Positions 15,782-25,182 of a stretch of DNA of 64,000 nucleotides are shown here, piece by piece. Source of the stretch: Nannocystis sp. RBIL2 (GTDB lineage: Bacteria > Myxococcota_A > Polyangia > Nannocystales > Nannocystaceae); the NCBI RefSeq assembly GCF_026626745.1, contig NZ_JAPNJW010000002.1:5418151-5482150 (forward strand), written 5' to 3'. The notes under the pieces were generated by a model. It searched no databases. It saw nothing but the letters and a program-made list of their open reading frames with translations, and was not told where the DNA came from. Position 1 is the stretch's first letter; each line of letters begins with the position of its first letter. The position numbers and the translations under genes are program-made.

Positions 15782-16476
15782 GTGCTGACCCTCCGCGAAC
15801 GGTCGCGCCGGCGGATCTCGGCGAGGAAGGCGTCGATCCTCGGGCTCAGCCCCGCGCACTTGCGGGTCATCTCGCCCCATTCGGCCTCGGTGAACGGATC
15901 GGGCTCGCCGAGCAGCGCGCGCTGGTAGTCCCACTCGAGGCCGCGCTCGACGAGCGTCGCCATCTCGGCGGCGAACTTGCTGCGATCGAGGGTGTGACGC
16001 GGGAACGACTGGAACGACGCGGCGTCGCGTTCGGGGCGCTCGCACACCTCGTCGAGGTGGAGCTGGCCGTGGTCGCACTTGCGGATCCGCAGATAATGGC
16101 GGCGGCCGCCCGGCGCCTGGATCGCCAGCGAATACAGCCCCGGCTCGACCCGCCCGCCCCCGCCGATCCGGGCCCCCGGCAGCCGGTAATAGCCGATCTC
16201 GTCCGGAGTGACGTGGACGACCTCGAGCTCCGAGTATTTGACCATCGAGCGGTGGCGGAAGCTCGACACCAGATATTCGCGCGCGTCGAGCCGATGCACC
16301 CAGTAGAGGATCACGGGGTGCAGGCGGACCACGCAGGCGAAGGCTTCGAACAGCGCGGTCAGCTCGGGCGGATCGAGCACGTCGAAGGCGTCCTCGCGGT
16401 AGAACAGCCGGCGCAGGAACGGACGCTGGCGCCGCTTGCCCGCGAACGGAGACGCGTGTGCCTCAGGTCCGGTCAA
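15778..16476 (-). CDS. Uncharacterised protein in the biosynthetic operon
   Basis: 232 aa if started at TTG 16476, chosen because it has GGAG 6 nt upstream and no ATG or GTG lies near the expected beginning. It then overlaps the kinase gene by 14 nt. The sequence is soluble, charged and without a signal peptide. Notable segments are RRLFYREDAFDVLDP, FRHRSMVKYSELEVVHV, GGRRHYLRIRKCDHGQLHLDE and a C-terminal basic helix. It is not recognised as any family. Its position between the threonine kinase and the PLP enzyme, with overlaps on both sides, suggests a role in making or handling the same amino-acid precursor. Confidence 0.75.
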   Translation of the reverse strand: MTGPEAHASPFAGKRRQRPFLRRLFYREDAFDVLDPPELTALFEAFACVVRLHPVILYWVHRLDAREYLVSSFRHRSMVKYSELEVVHVTPDEIGYYRLPGARIGGGGRVEPGLYSLAIQAPGGRRHYLRIRKCDHGQLHLDEVCERPERDAASFQSFPRHTLDRSKFAAEMATLVERGLEWDYQRALLGEPDPFTEAEWGEMTRKCAGLSPRIDAFLAEIRRRDRSRRVST

Positions 16477-17392
16477 AGCTGCTCCAGTCCAGAGTGCTCG
16501 GCGGCCGCATCGGCGCCTTGAGGGCCGTGTAGACCTCGACCTGCCCGTAGGGCCGCAATTCCGCCTGGGCCCGCTCGCAGCGCGCCGCGTGGTCGGCCTC
16601 GGTGCGGTCGTACAGGATCCCGAGGCACGTCCCGCTGTGCGTGGTGATGAGGCCCGCGCCGCCGGTCTGCTCGCACACCGCATGCATCAAATCGAGGTAC
16701 TTCTTGCGGTTGAACCGCTGATTGACGTACGCGCTGGTGGTCGACACCTCGCCCACCGCGTGCAGGTCACCGCGCTGGAACCCGCGGCGGATCCGGTCGA
16801 GCATCTCGCGGAACCGTCGCTTCTCTTCGAGCGAATAGTGAGCGGCGCCGCGCCGGTGGTACTCGAGGGTCTCGATCTGCCCGCCCTCGTCGAGCGACAG
16901 CACCTCGACCTGCGGCAGAAAGCCGAGCCGCTCGAGCAGCGCCCCCTTGACGTGGAAGTAGGCCACCGACTCCGAGAACATCACCCCGTCGGTCGGCTCG
17001 ACCTCGCTGAGGCTGCGGCACAGCTCGTCGACCGGCAGCTCGAAGCCGAGGTGGGCCTCGATCGCCCGCGCGGTGGCGACGAGGTCGGCCGACGAGCTGC
17101 TGAGGCCCTTGCCGCACGGGATCTCGCTGGCCAGGAACAGCTGGCCGCCGCCGCTCTCGCCGTACTTGCGCAGCAGGCTCTGGGCCAGCCGCTGCGATTT
17201 GGTCTTCCAGCGCGGGCACACCTCGAGCGTCTCGCTCTCGTCGGAGCGGTAGAAGTGGGCCACCGCGTGGCGCTCGATCGGCAGCGTGACGAGGAAGTCC
17301 TCGCCGTCAGGCAAAGCCCCCTGCAGCAGCTCCCCGAAGGAACCAAAGGAGACGCCGGAAGCTGCGGTTCCCTCGGGTAGCGACCAAGACAC
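16463..17392 (-). CDS. GHMP-family kinase, PduX-like L-threonine kinase
   Basis: 309 aa (Salmonella PduX is about 300). GTG start at 17392 with GGAG 6 nt upstream; a start farther upstream would run back toward the argH stop at 17434. The N-terminal motif GSFGELLQG is typical of PduX-type kinases. The GHMP phosphate-binding loop is IPCGKGLSSSSA (91-102), and a C-terminal GHMP segment contains THSGTCLGI. Expected reaction: ATP plus L-threonine gives O-phospho-L-threonine. No cobalamin genes are nearby. Phosphothreonine is the activated substrate needed for beta-replacement by the PLP enzyme encoded downstream, so the kinase most likely serves 2,3-diaminobutyrate synthesis here. That link is inference from gene order. 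Confidence 0.85.
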   Translation of the reverse strand: MSWSLPEGTAASGVSFGSFGELLQGALPDGEDFLVTLPIERHAVAHFYRSDESETLEVCPRWKTKSQRLAQSLLRKYGESGGGQLFLASEIPCGKGLSSSSADLVATARAIEAHLGFELPVDELCRSLSEVEPTDGVMFSESVAYFHVKGALLERLGFLPQVEVLSLDEGGQIETLEYHRRGAAHYSLEEKRRFREMLDRIRRGFQRGDLHAVGEVSTTSAYVNQRFNRKKYLDLMHAVCEQTGGAGLITTHSGTCLGILYDRTEADHAARCERAQAELRPYGQVEVYTALKAPMRPPSTLDWSSFDRT

Positions 17393-17433
17393 GTTCGGCT
17401 CCGATCGAATGGCAAGGGTGAATGGGCGCGCTC

Positions 17434-18858
17434 TCAACCTGCGTCGCGCCCCCGTCGTGATTCGTAGTCGTCGAGCAGCTCCCCGAGCTCCTGCAGCAGG
17501 GCCGGCAGGGCGGCGTCGCCGCAGGAGCCGACGGAGTTCTTCTTCGCGGCGATCTCGCGGACGCTCATCGCCTGGATGTCCTCGTCGAACAGCTCGCTGG
17601 CGTCGCGCAGGACGTCGAGCGGGAGCTCCGAGACGTCGACGCCGTCGGCTTCCGCCCGCTTGACCAGCCCGCCGACGAGGCGGTGAGCGTCGCGGAAGGG
17701 CAGGCCCTTCTTGACCAGATAATTGGCGTACTCGGTGGCGAGGATGTGCCCGCTGCGGGTCGCGGCGGTCATGCGCTCGGCCGACGGCGTCATCGTCTGG
17801 ACGACGTCGCCGATGAGCGCCAGCGAGGACATGCAGTTGTCGAGCGCGGAGAACCACGCCGTCTTGTCCTCCTGCAGGTCCTTGTTGTAGCCGAGCGGCA
17901 GCGACTTGCAGATCACCAGCAGGCTCGTCGCGTTGCCGACGACGACGCCGGACTTGCCGCGGACGAGCTCGAGCACGTCCGGGTTCTTCTTCTGCGGCAT
18001 GATCGAGCTGCCGGTGCACAGCGCGTCGTCGAGCGCGAGGAACCCGAACTCCTGGCTGCTGAAGGTGATGATCTCCTCGGACAGCCGCGACAGCGTGATC
18101 ATCAGGATCGCCGCGTGATTGACGAACTCGAGCAGGTAGTCGCGGTTGGAGACGGCGTCGATGCTGCTGCGGGTCGGCCGCGAGAAGCCGAGCAGGCGGG
18201 CCGACAGGCGCCGGTCGATGCCGAGGCTGGTCCCCGTCGAGGCGCAGGCGCCCAGCGGGCACTCGTCGGCCCGCCGCAGGGCGTCCTCGAAGCGGCTGCG
18301 GTCGCGCTCGAGCATGACGACGTAGGTCGCCAGCCAGTGCGCATAATGGGTGAACTCCGCCCGCTGCAGGTGCGTGTACGACGGCATGATCAGGTCGGCG
18401 TGCCGCCGGCAATGGGCGTACAGCTCGACCTGGCAGGCGTGGATCGCGTCGATCAGCGCGCGCGTCGAGCGGCGGAAATACAGCCGCTGCGCGGTGGCCT
18501 GCTGGTCGTTGCGGCTGCGCGCCGAATGGGTCTTCTTGCCGAGCTGGCCGACCTTGTCGACCAGCAGCGCCTCGAGGTTCATGTGGATGTCCTCGAGCCG
18601 CGGCGCCAGCTTGATCGCGCCGGCGCGCCACTCCGCGAGGACCTCGTCGAGCGCCTGCTGCAGCGCCCGGTGCTCGCCGTCGTCGAGCAGGCCCACCGCG
18701 TTCAGCATGCTGACGTGCGCCTTGGTGCCCTCGACGTCGCACTCGAACAGCCGCTCCTCGATCGGCAGGCTGGTGTTGAACGCGGTCAGCCGCGCCGACA
18801 TGCCGCGGGCGAAGCGGCCCGACCAGGGGTTCTCGTGCGAGCGGTCTGCCGGGTCCAT
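17434..18858 (-). CDS. argH: Argininosuccinate lyase (canonical, ASL2)
   Basis: 474 aa, full length. It has a classical N-terminus (NPWSGRFARGMSARLTAFNTS), HSARSRNDQQATAQRLYFR and the signature GSSIMPQKKNPDVLELVRGK, and ends with a normal ASL C-terminal domain. It cleaves argininosuccinate to arginine and fumarate. It starts 7 nt after argG ends, so the two form the standard argG-argH pair, placed inside the NRPS operon. It could supply extra arginine or a guanidino-containing precursor. The second, divergent ASL (11989-13449) is a different lineage, so this one is probably the arginine-type enzyme. Confidence 0.94.
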   Translation of the reverse strand: MDPADRSHENPWSGRFARGMSARLTAFNTSLPIEERLFECDVEGTKAHVSMLNAVGLLDDGEHRALQQALDEVLAEWRAGAIKLAPRLEDIHMNLEALLVDKVGQLGKKTHSARSRNDQQATAQRLYFRRSTRALIDAIHACQVELYAHCRRHADLIMPSYTHLQRAEFTHYAHWLATYVVMLERDRSRFEDALRRADECPLGACASTGTSLGIDRRLSARLLGFSRPTRSSIDAVSNRDYLLEFVNHAAILMITLSRLSEEIITFSSQEFGFLALDDALCTGSSIMPQKKNPDVLELVRGKSGVVVGNATSLLVICKSLPLGYNKDLQEDKTAWFSALDNCMSSLALIGDVVQTMTPSAERMTAATRSGHILATEYANYLVKKGLPFRDAHRLVGGLVKRAEADGVDVSELPLDVLRDASELFDEDIQAMSVREIAAKKNSVGSCGDAALPALLQELGELLDDYESRRGRDAG

Positions 18859-18865
18859 CGCTACC

Positions 18866-20062
<1,197 letters not shown>

Positions 20063-20067
20063 GTTCG

Positions 20068-20895
20068 TCACCTCGATGTCTTGGTCCTGAGGGGCTCCCG
20101 CGTGCCGGGAATGACCACGGTCTGCTCGCCGACCTCGTTCAGGCTCACGGCCACGCTGTAGCGCTTGCCGTCGAGCTCGATCGTGCAGCCGCCGCGCTCC
20201 CCGAAGGTGAACACGCGCAGCAGGTCGACGAACTCCCGCGCCGTGTAGCGCTGCTCCGGGTCGAGCTCGCGGATCGCGTTGGCCTGCGCGATCTTCTTGA
20301 AGGTGCCTTTGTGCCGCTGCGGGAACACGTGGTACGACTGGTCCTCCAGCGACGGCCAGGTCGCCTGAAACAGCCGGATCGACTCCTGCAGGTGCTTGTC
20401 GTAGATGACGACGCCGGTGTCGGCCTTGTCGACGCGCACGCGGCTCTGACTGATGATAGGCCCGGCGTCGACCTCGGAGACCATGCGGTGGATGCTGACC
20501 CCCGCCGGCGTACCGTCGAGCTCGGCCCAGGCGTAGTAATAGAAGCCCTTGTTGTAGGGCAGATAACCGGGGTGGAGGTTGATCGAGTCGCGCCTGGCGA
20601 CCTGCAGGAAGCGCGCGTCGAGGATGTAGTCGAAGTAGATCGAGACGACGAAGTCCGGCGCGAGCGGACGGATCCGGGCGTCGAACTCCGCCCGCGCCGT
20701 CTGGATGTCGATCATCTCGACGCCGTGCTCGCCGCACAGCGCCGCGATCTCCTCGCCGCACACGACGTTGTGCGCGGGGTGGACGATGACCGCCGGCACC
20801 CGCACCTTTTCGCGCCCAAGCAGGTAGCGGAGCGCCTCCAGCCCCGGCACGTTGTCGATGCAGGGAAGCACGATGATCGGCGTCGCGTCTGGCAT
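20068..20895 (-). CDS. Formyltransferase-family protein (10-formyl-THF dependent type)
   Basis: 275 aa. It contains SINLHPGYLPYNKG (residues 104-117), with the catalytic Asn106 and His108, and SEVDAGPIISQ with Asp143: the Asn-His-Asp triad of methionyl-tRNA/GART-type formyltransferases. It is shorter than Met-tRNA formyltransferase, but a small C-terminal domain (about residues 195-270) remains. It probably formylates an amine of an amino-acid precursor or of the peptide. It is not the housekeeping fmt, given the operon position and no def gene nearby. It begins 20 nt after the methyltransferase gene. Confidence 0.85.
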   Translation of the reverse strand: MPDATPIIVLPCIDNVPGLEALRYLLGREKVRVPAVIVHPAHNVVCGEEIAALCGEHGVEMIDIQTARAEFDARIRPLAPDFVVSIYFDYILDARFLQVARRDSINLHPGYLPYNKGFYYYAWAELDGTPAGVSIHRMVSEVDAGPIISQSRVRVDKADTGVVIYDKHLQESIRLFQATWPSLEDQSYHVFPQRHKGTFKKIAQANAIRELDPEQRYTAREFVDLLRVFTFGERGGCTIELDGKRYSVAVSLNEVGEQTVVIPGTREPLRTKTSR

Positions 20896-20915
20896 GATTC
20901 AGCGCTCCTTCCTGG

Positions 20916-21983
20916 CTACTCCGCGGCGGGCTTGAGGACGTAACAGATGCCGAACCCGGTCGGGTCCGCCTTGGCGCTCGTGACCTCGCGGATGACGATC
21001 TCGTAGCCAGACTCGGCGAAGATCTCGTCCCAGCGCTGTTTGGGCAGCAGCAGCTGATTCGTGAAGGGGTGGAGCAGAAAGTACGGGTTGTAGTAACCGA
21101 GCCCCACCGGCGACTGCATGGCCTCGCGGTTGTCGATGTCGTAATCGACCTCCATCACCATGAGGTAGCTGCGGGCGAACTTGGTCCGCATGCGGCGGAG
21201 ATAGGCGACGAGCGCGTCGTGACCGATCTGGGCGATGATCTCCTGCAGCACGAAGCCCATGAGGATGAAGTCGGGCTCCTCCTCGATCTCGTAGTCGAGG
21301 GCGTCGACGTTGACGAGCCGCACCTGCCCCTCGAGCCCGAAGTCGGCGATCTTCTGCAGTCCCGCCTGGTAGGCGTCGCGGTCGGGCTCGATGCCGACGG
21401 CCCGGATGCCGCCGAGCTCGCGCGCCAAAGTGCACAGATACAGGGCGTTGCCGCAGCCGAAGTCGACGATGTCGGTGGCGTCGGGCTTGACGCGCCGGAT
21501 GAAGTCCTTGGTGATGGGGATGGTGTCGTACTGGGAGATCTCGCAGCTCCCGGTGCCGACCCACTTGCCGTTGCGCGCGTAGGCCCCGGCCCCCTTTCGC
21601 AACATCGCGCCGACGTTGGCGAAGATGTTCTCGTAGCCGCCGACGAGGATCTTGAACCAACCCTCGTAGTGCTCGAACCGCTCGCCGTACTCGGAGAGGC
21701 GAAAGCTCGGCGCGTCCGCGGGCCCGTCCTTGTTCAAGATGCCCTCGACCGCGAGGTACTCGAACACGGTGCGCAGGAGGTAGGCGTCGAAGCCGCGCTG
21801 GGCCGCGATCTCCTCCAGGCTCCGCTGCTCCCGGAGGTCGTCGAAGACGCCCTCCTGCATCATCTGCCAGATCACCTTGGCCCCGACGAAGCCGCGGATG
21901 TAATCGAGGGTCTTGCCGAGCCCCGGCTGGAACCAGGGGGCGTCGAGCAGCTCGGCGATCGACGGTGTTGCACCTGCAGTCAT
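20916..21983 (-). CDS. SAM-dependent methyltransferase, MppJ/alpha-keto-acid C-methyltransferase-like
   Basis: 355 aa. ATG 21983 overlaps the aminotransferase stop (ATGA), so the two are translationally coupled. An N-terminal helical/winged-helix dimerisation part (about 1-150) precedes a Rossmann SAM domain with VDFGCGNALYLC (173-184). The C-terminal LLLPKQRWDEIFAESGYE resembles the end of MppJ (phenylpyruvate C3-methyltransferase). In that group the aminotransferase makes an alpha-keto acid, the methyltransferase adds a beta-methyl, and the product is re-aminated (as with MrsA/MrsB for 3-methylarginine). An O-methyltransferase role cannot be excluded. Confidence 0.83.
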   Translation of the reverse strand: MTAGATPSIAELLDAPWFQPGLGKTLDYIRGFVGAKVIWQMMQEGVFDDLREQRSLEEIAAQRGFDAYLLRTVFEYLAVEGILNKDGPADAPSFRLSEYGERFEHYEGWFKILVGGYENIFANVGAMLRKGAGAYARNGKWVGTGSCEISQYDTIPITKDFIRRVKPDATDIVDFGCGNALYLCTLARELGGIRAVGIEPDRDAYQAGLQKIADFGLEGQVRLVNVDALDYEIEEEPDFILMGFVLQEIIAQIGHDALVAYLRRMRTKFARSYLMVMEVDYDIDNREAMQSPVGLGYYNPYFLLHPFTNQLLLPKQRWDEIFAESGYEIVIREVTSAKADPTGFGICYVLKPAAE

Positions 21984-22966
21984 GGCTCGCGCCCTCCCGC
22001 GTATTCGCTCATCGCCGCCAGCAATCGGTCGTTGTCGGCCGTCAGCCCGACGCTGATGCGGACGTGGCCTGCGAGGCCGAAGCGCTCGGTGTTCGAGACG
22101 CGGATCCGCCGCTCGCGGAGGAATGCGTCGATGGGGTGATCGGGTCTGTTCTTCACCAACACGAAGTTCCCGGCCGAGGGGTAGACGCGCAGGCCGAGGC
22201 GCGCGAGGCCCTCGCGGATGCGCTCGCGCTCGGCCACGGTGCGCTCGACGTGCCGCGCGCGCAGGCCGTCGTGGGCGAGCGCCGCCTCGAGCGCGTGCAG
22301 CTCGAGCACGCCGACGTTGCAGTACCACTGCTTGCGCTTGATGGAGGCGATGACATCGGCCTCGCCGAACACCGCCCCGAGCCGCGCACCGGCGAGGCCG
22401 AACGACTTGGAGAACGAGCGGAACACGAACAGGCCGCCGCCGAACGCGGGGCAGCCGGCGCTCTTGCCGGCGTAGTCGACGTAGGTCTCGTCGATGCAGA
22501 CCTTGCCGGCCCGCGCCCGGATCGTCGCCAGCTCGTCGGAGGACAGCGGCCGCCCGGTCGGATTCGACGGATCGGCGAGGAACACGAAGTCGTCCGAAGT
22601 CAGCCGCTCGAGGTCCTCCGGGTGCAGCGCGAACTCCTCGGTGAGGCGGATCTCGAGGTGGCGACAGCCGTGGATCCGGATCCGTCCGATGTACCCGTCA
22701 AACCCCGGCCAGGCGGTGGCGTATCGCATGGCCGGGAATTCGTGGCTCAGCCGGTCGAAGGCCTCGTCGATCCCCCGCACCAGCGCCAGGTTCGCCGGCG
22801 AGCACTCGTAATAGCGCGCCAGCGCGGCGAGGACGCGCGCCTCGGAGTCGAAGGGGTAGCGGTTGACGAGCTCGGCCCCGGCCTGAATACCCGCCTGGAT
22901 CGGCTGGGCGACCGGCTCGGGGTTCTCGTTGAACGCCAACATCAGATGTCGTGGATCTGCGCTCAT
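21980..22966 (-). CDS. HisC-like class I/II aminotransferase
   Basis: 328 aa. It has the histidinol-phosphate aminotransferase layout: LAFNENPEP at the start, DPSNPTGRPLS (132-142), CIDETYVDY with Asp159, and the Schiff-base Lys187 in RSFSKSFGLAGARLG, then an Arg-containing C-terminus (GHVRISVG). No his genes are nearby, so it likely transaminates an NRPS precursor. Coupling to the C-methyltransferase downstream suggests amino acid/keto acid interconversion for beta-methylation. Some HisC-like enzymes in peptide clusters instead cyclise arginine derivatives; the sequence alone does not decide. ATG 22966 overlaps the oxygenase stop (ATGA). Confidence 0.88.
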   Translation of the reverse strand: MSADPRHLMLAFNENPEPVAQPIQAGIQAGAELVNRYPFDSEARVLAALARYYECSPANLALVRGIDEAFDRLSHEFPAMRYATAWPGFDGYIGRIRIHGCRHLEIRLTEEFALHPEDLERLTSDDFVFLADPSNPTGRPLSSDELATIRARAGKVCIDETYVDYAGKSAGCPAFGGGLFVFRSFSKSFGLAGARLGAVFGEADVIASIKRKQWYCNVGVLELHALEAALAHDGLRARHVERTVAERERIREGLARLGLRVYPSAGNFVLVKNRPDHPIDAFLRERRIRVSNTERFGLAGHVRISVGLTADNDRLLAAMSEYAGGREP

Positions 22967-23868
22967 GTTCGGCCGTCGGCGTTTCGCGGCGGGGCGTTGA
23001 CCCCGGCGCGCTCGTTGACTTGATCCCAGCCCCGCCCGGCGCGCAGCCGGCTCCACGTGTCGCTCACGTACTCCGGCAGCAGCTTGAACAGCTGGCCGTA
23101 GGTGATGAAAAACGACGAGATCGAGATCGAGATGTCCAGCGACCGCACCGCGTGCCCCCAATTGCGCGGGATGTGCAACATCTCGCCGGGCTCGATGACC
23201 GTGCGGTACGGCGTACAATCGCGGTAGTTCGGCCAGGCGTCCAGATCCGGCGCCTCGACGTCGACCGGGCTGAACGACGGTCGCTCGAACTGGCCGATAT
23301 AGAGGTTCTTCCGCGCCTGCTCCGGCGGGAACAGGTACACCAGCTTGCGACCCGTCAGCTGGATCAGGAAGTTCGGCATCGGGTCCTGGTGGAGCGGCGT
23401 CATCGTCCCCCTGGGCCCGATCCACAGGTACGAGTCCATGTGGGCGCCGGGGATGTACTTGATGCAGTGCCGGAGGTACGGGTTCTCGTGGATGTCGGCG
23501 CGCAGCCCCTTGAAGCACCGTCGAAACGGGTGCTGGGCCATGTAGTACATGTGATCGGGCTTCTCCTTGAGGATCCGGATCAGCTCGCCGACCTTCATGT
23601 CCTGGAATTTGAGGTGCTTGACGTACTCCTGGGGGCTGTTCTTGCCCTCTCCCCGCTCCCCAGGCTCGAAGCGCTCGATGCCCACGGTCTCGTGGCCGAA
23701 GTTGGCCGCGAAGAAATCGAGCGTCCACTTGTTGTGCTTGAAAGCGGGCCAATCGTCGATGGCCCCGGAGATCTTCACGGGCACCTGCGGGCCCAAGAAC
23801 CGGGCGCGAAAATCCGCCAGGCTCGGCCGTTGCAGCGCCTCGATCTCGAGATACTCATTGTAGGGCAT
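22963..23868 (-). CDS. JmjC/cupin-8 Fe(II)/2-oxoglutarate oxygenase
   Basis: 301 aa, first gene of the operon. ATG 23868 has GGGAGGA upstream. The iron-binding facial triad is visible: His160 and Asp162 in TPLHQDPMPN, and His239 in PRNWGHAVRSLD. Lys175 in GRKLVYLFPP fits the 2-oxoglutarate-binding position. The family hydroxylates amino-acid side chains or proteins. In an NRPS operon it most likely hydroxylates a free amino acid or a carrier-bound residue. The substrate is unknown. Confidence 0.88.
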   Translation of the reverse strand: MPYNEYLEIEALQRPSLADFRARFLGPQVPVKISGAIDDWPAFKHNKWTLDFFAANFGHETVGIERFEPGERGEGKNSPQEYVKHLKFQDMKVGELIRILKEKPDHMYYMAQHPFRRCFKGLRADIHENPYLRHCIKYIPGAHMDSYLWIGPRGTMTPLHQDPMPNFLIQLTGRKLVYLFPPEQARKNLYIGQFERPSFSPVDVEAPDLDAWPNYRDCTPYRTVIEPGEMLHIPRNWGHAVRSLDISISISSFFITYGQLFKLLPEYVSDTWSRLRAGRGWDQVNERAGVNAPPRNADGRT

Positions 23869-24112
23869 GGAATCCTCCCCGAGGCGATTGCGCGGACGCT
23901 GCGCGCCCGTCCCCTCGCCACCACCCGCGACGCCGGCCCAATGGAGCGCCGTCCTTCATCGCTGATCACGACAAAGAACGGATCCGCACCTGACCGATTT
24001 GACGTACTGCGTTCCACCAGACACGCTCGAAAATGTGGCTAGCCGAATCGCCCGACCCAATGGAGGTCAGACGCCGGTAGGACCGACGATGACGACGACG
24101 CCCCCGGGAGGG

Positions 24113-24142
24113 CGTGTATCGTTCACGGTGCCGTGATACACG
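24113..24142. repeat. Nested inverted repeat upstream of the NRPS operon
   Basis: CGTGTATC (24113-24120) pairs with GATACACG (24135-24142), and between them lies CACGG-TG-CCGTG (24124-24135). It is a candidate operator or RNA hairpin in the leader of the minus-strand operon. Confidence 0.6.
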
Positions 24143-24445
24143 TCTAAAATATGCGAAGCAAGTGCAAAGACGCCCGAATGGCGATTACCGCCCCCAATCA
24201 TGTGTGAGGTTACACAGTCCAACTGACCACTGTTATTCGCGCATTGCGTGCTCTCGACTCTCTTTAAATTGAACATCGAGGTCGAATGGCCTCATTGGCC
24301 ATATCTGCGCCGCGCGATCGAATGCCGGCGAACCAGCGGAAATCATCCTCTCGCGCCGCTGGTGCCGAGAGGCCACCATGCCGCGGACGGGCCCCAGGCG
24401 CGAATACGCGGTCGCCGAATATGACGTCGGGTTCATCGAGTCCGC

Positions 24446-24467
24446 CGATTCGGCGCGCGCCGAATCG
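24446..24467. repeat. Perfect 22-bp palindrome
   Basis: The 22 bases are identical to their reverse complement; the half-site is CGATTCGGCGC. It lies about 180 nt upstream of the OmpA-like gene and about 580 nt upstream of the NRPS operon. Its size and symmetry fit a dimeric regulator's operator. Confidence 0.7.
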
Positions 24468-24486
24468 ATCGATCGCAATGCGCGAA

Positions 24487-24507
24487 GATTCGCTTCGCTT
24501 GCGAATC
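24487..24507. repeat. 7-bp stem hairpin next to the large palindrome
   Basis: GATTCGC, 7-nt loop TTCGCTT, GCGAATC. It shares the GATTCG core with the palindrome 20 nt away, so the two could be paired sites for one protein. Confidence 0.6.
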
Positions 24508-24647
24508 GCAATACGCATTCCGGGAATCGCTGTTCCACCGCGTGGGCGACGGCCCGGCCGCGAAAGCCGCGGCGTGCCCTCCGCGCGGGGCGGAAGCGCC
24601 CGCCGCGCCCGGGTGCACGACCGGGCCGCGGTGATACCCTCCCGGCC

Positions 24648-25136
24648 ATGCCTCGCGCCGCCCTCGCGCTGGTCCTGCTCCTCGCCGCCTGCAAGCACGG
24701 CGCCTCGACGGCGTCCTCGCACCCGCCGCCGCCCGAGGTGCCGCCGGCCTTCTTCGCCGCCGGCTCGAACATCATCACCTTCGACGACCGGCCCATGGTC
24801 CAGCAGGCCGCGGAGGAGCTCGGCAAGCACCCGGACGTCCACGTCCTGCTGATCGGCCGCACCGATTCGCGCGGCAAGGCCGAGCAGAACATGGAACTCG
24901 GCCTGCAGCGCGCCCGCGAGATGCGCGAGGCGATCCTCCTCAAGGGGGAGGGCAAGATCGACGCCGCCCGCGTCCACATCGGCTCGCGCGGCCAGGCCGA
25001 GCCGACCGGCAACAACGACACGGAGGAGGGCCGCGCCGCCAACCGCCGGGTCGAGTTCTACTTCTATTATCCGGACGGCACCCCGCTGAAGTCGCGCTTC
25101 ACGGCGCCGATCGTCATCGAGGGCGAGGAGCCATGA
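24648..25136 (+). CDS. OmpA-family peptidoglycan-associated lipoprotein
   Basis: 162 aa. Start ATG 24648; an upstream extension in the same frame is Arg-rich and not protein-like. The signal peptide MPRAALALVLLLAAC ends in a lipobox (LAAC, Cys15). An OmpA C-terminal-like domain follows: ITFDDRPMVQQAAEEL, VHVLLIGRTDSRGKAEQN (the D-x(10)-R peptidoglycan-binding pattern, slightly varied), LQRAREMREAIL and AANRRVEFYF. It probably anchors the outer membrane to the peptidoglycan. It is convergent with the next gene, with a hairpin between. Confidence 0.9.
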   Translation: MPRAALALVLLLAACKHGASTASSHPPPPEVPPAFFAAGSNIITFDDRPMVQQAAEELGKHPDVHVLLIGRTDSRGKAEQNMELGLQRAREMREAILLKGEGKIDAARVHIGSRGQAEPTGNNDTEEGRAANRRVEFYFYYPDGTPLKSRFTAPIVIEGEEP

Positions 25137-25148
25137 AGCTGGCTCTCA

Positions 25149-25171
25149 AGGCATGTCTCAAGGGACATGCC
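25149..25171. repeat. Mini-palindrome between convergent genes
   Basis: GGCATGTC, loop TCAAGG, GACATGCC (stem 25150-25157 with 25164-25171). It sits 14 nt after one stop codon and 12 nt after the other, where a bidirectional terminator would be placed. There is no U-tract. Confidence 0.75.
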
Positions 25172-25182
25172 AGGACCTCGGT

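Larger units (their letters stand above)
23869..24647. promoter_or_regulatory. Divergent intergenic region upstream of the biosynthetic operon
   Basis: 779 nt between the oxygenase start and the OmpA-like gene. GC content is visibly lower than in the flanking genes (for example 24120-24280). It must hold the promoter of the NRPS operon, but no confident -35/-10 pair is seen. It contains three inverted repeats listed separately. A 69-codon minus-strand ORF (24276 to 24067) lies here, but it lacks a clear ribosome-binding site and I do not call it a gene. Confidence 0.55.

Noticed and set aside
24067-24276. 69-codon minus-strand ORF ending GPTGV, as a possible leader or RiPP-like peptide
   Set aside because: No ribosome-binding site, no core-peptide features, and it covers an inverted repeat that is better explained as regulatory DNA.
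25149-25171. Calling the ACATGTCC hairpins Rho-independent terminators
   Set aside because: Stems are only 6-9 bp with no downstream T-run, and several members lie inside reading frames. The position near stops is real, but the terminator label is not supported.
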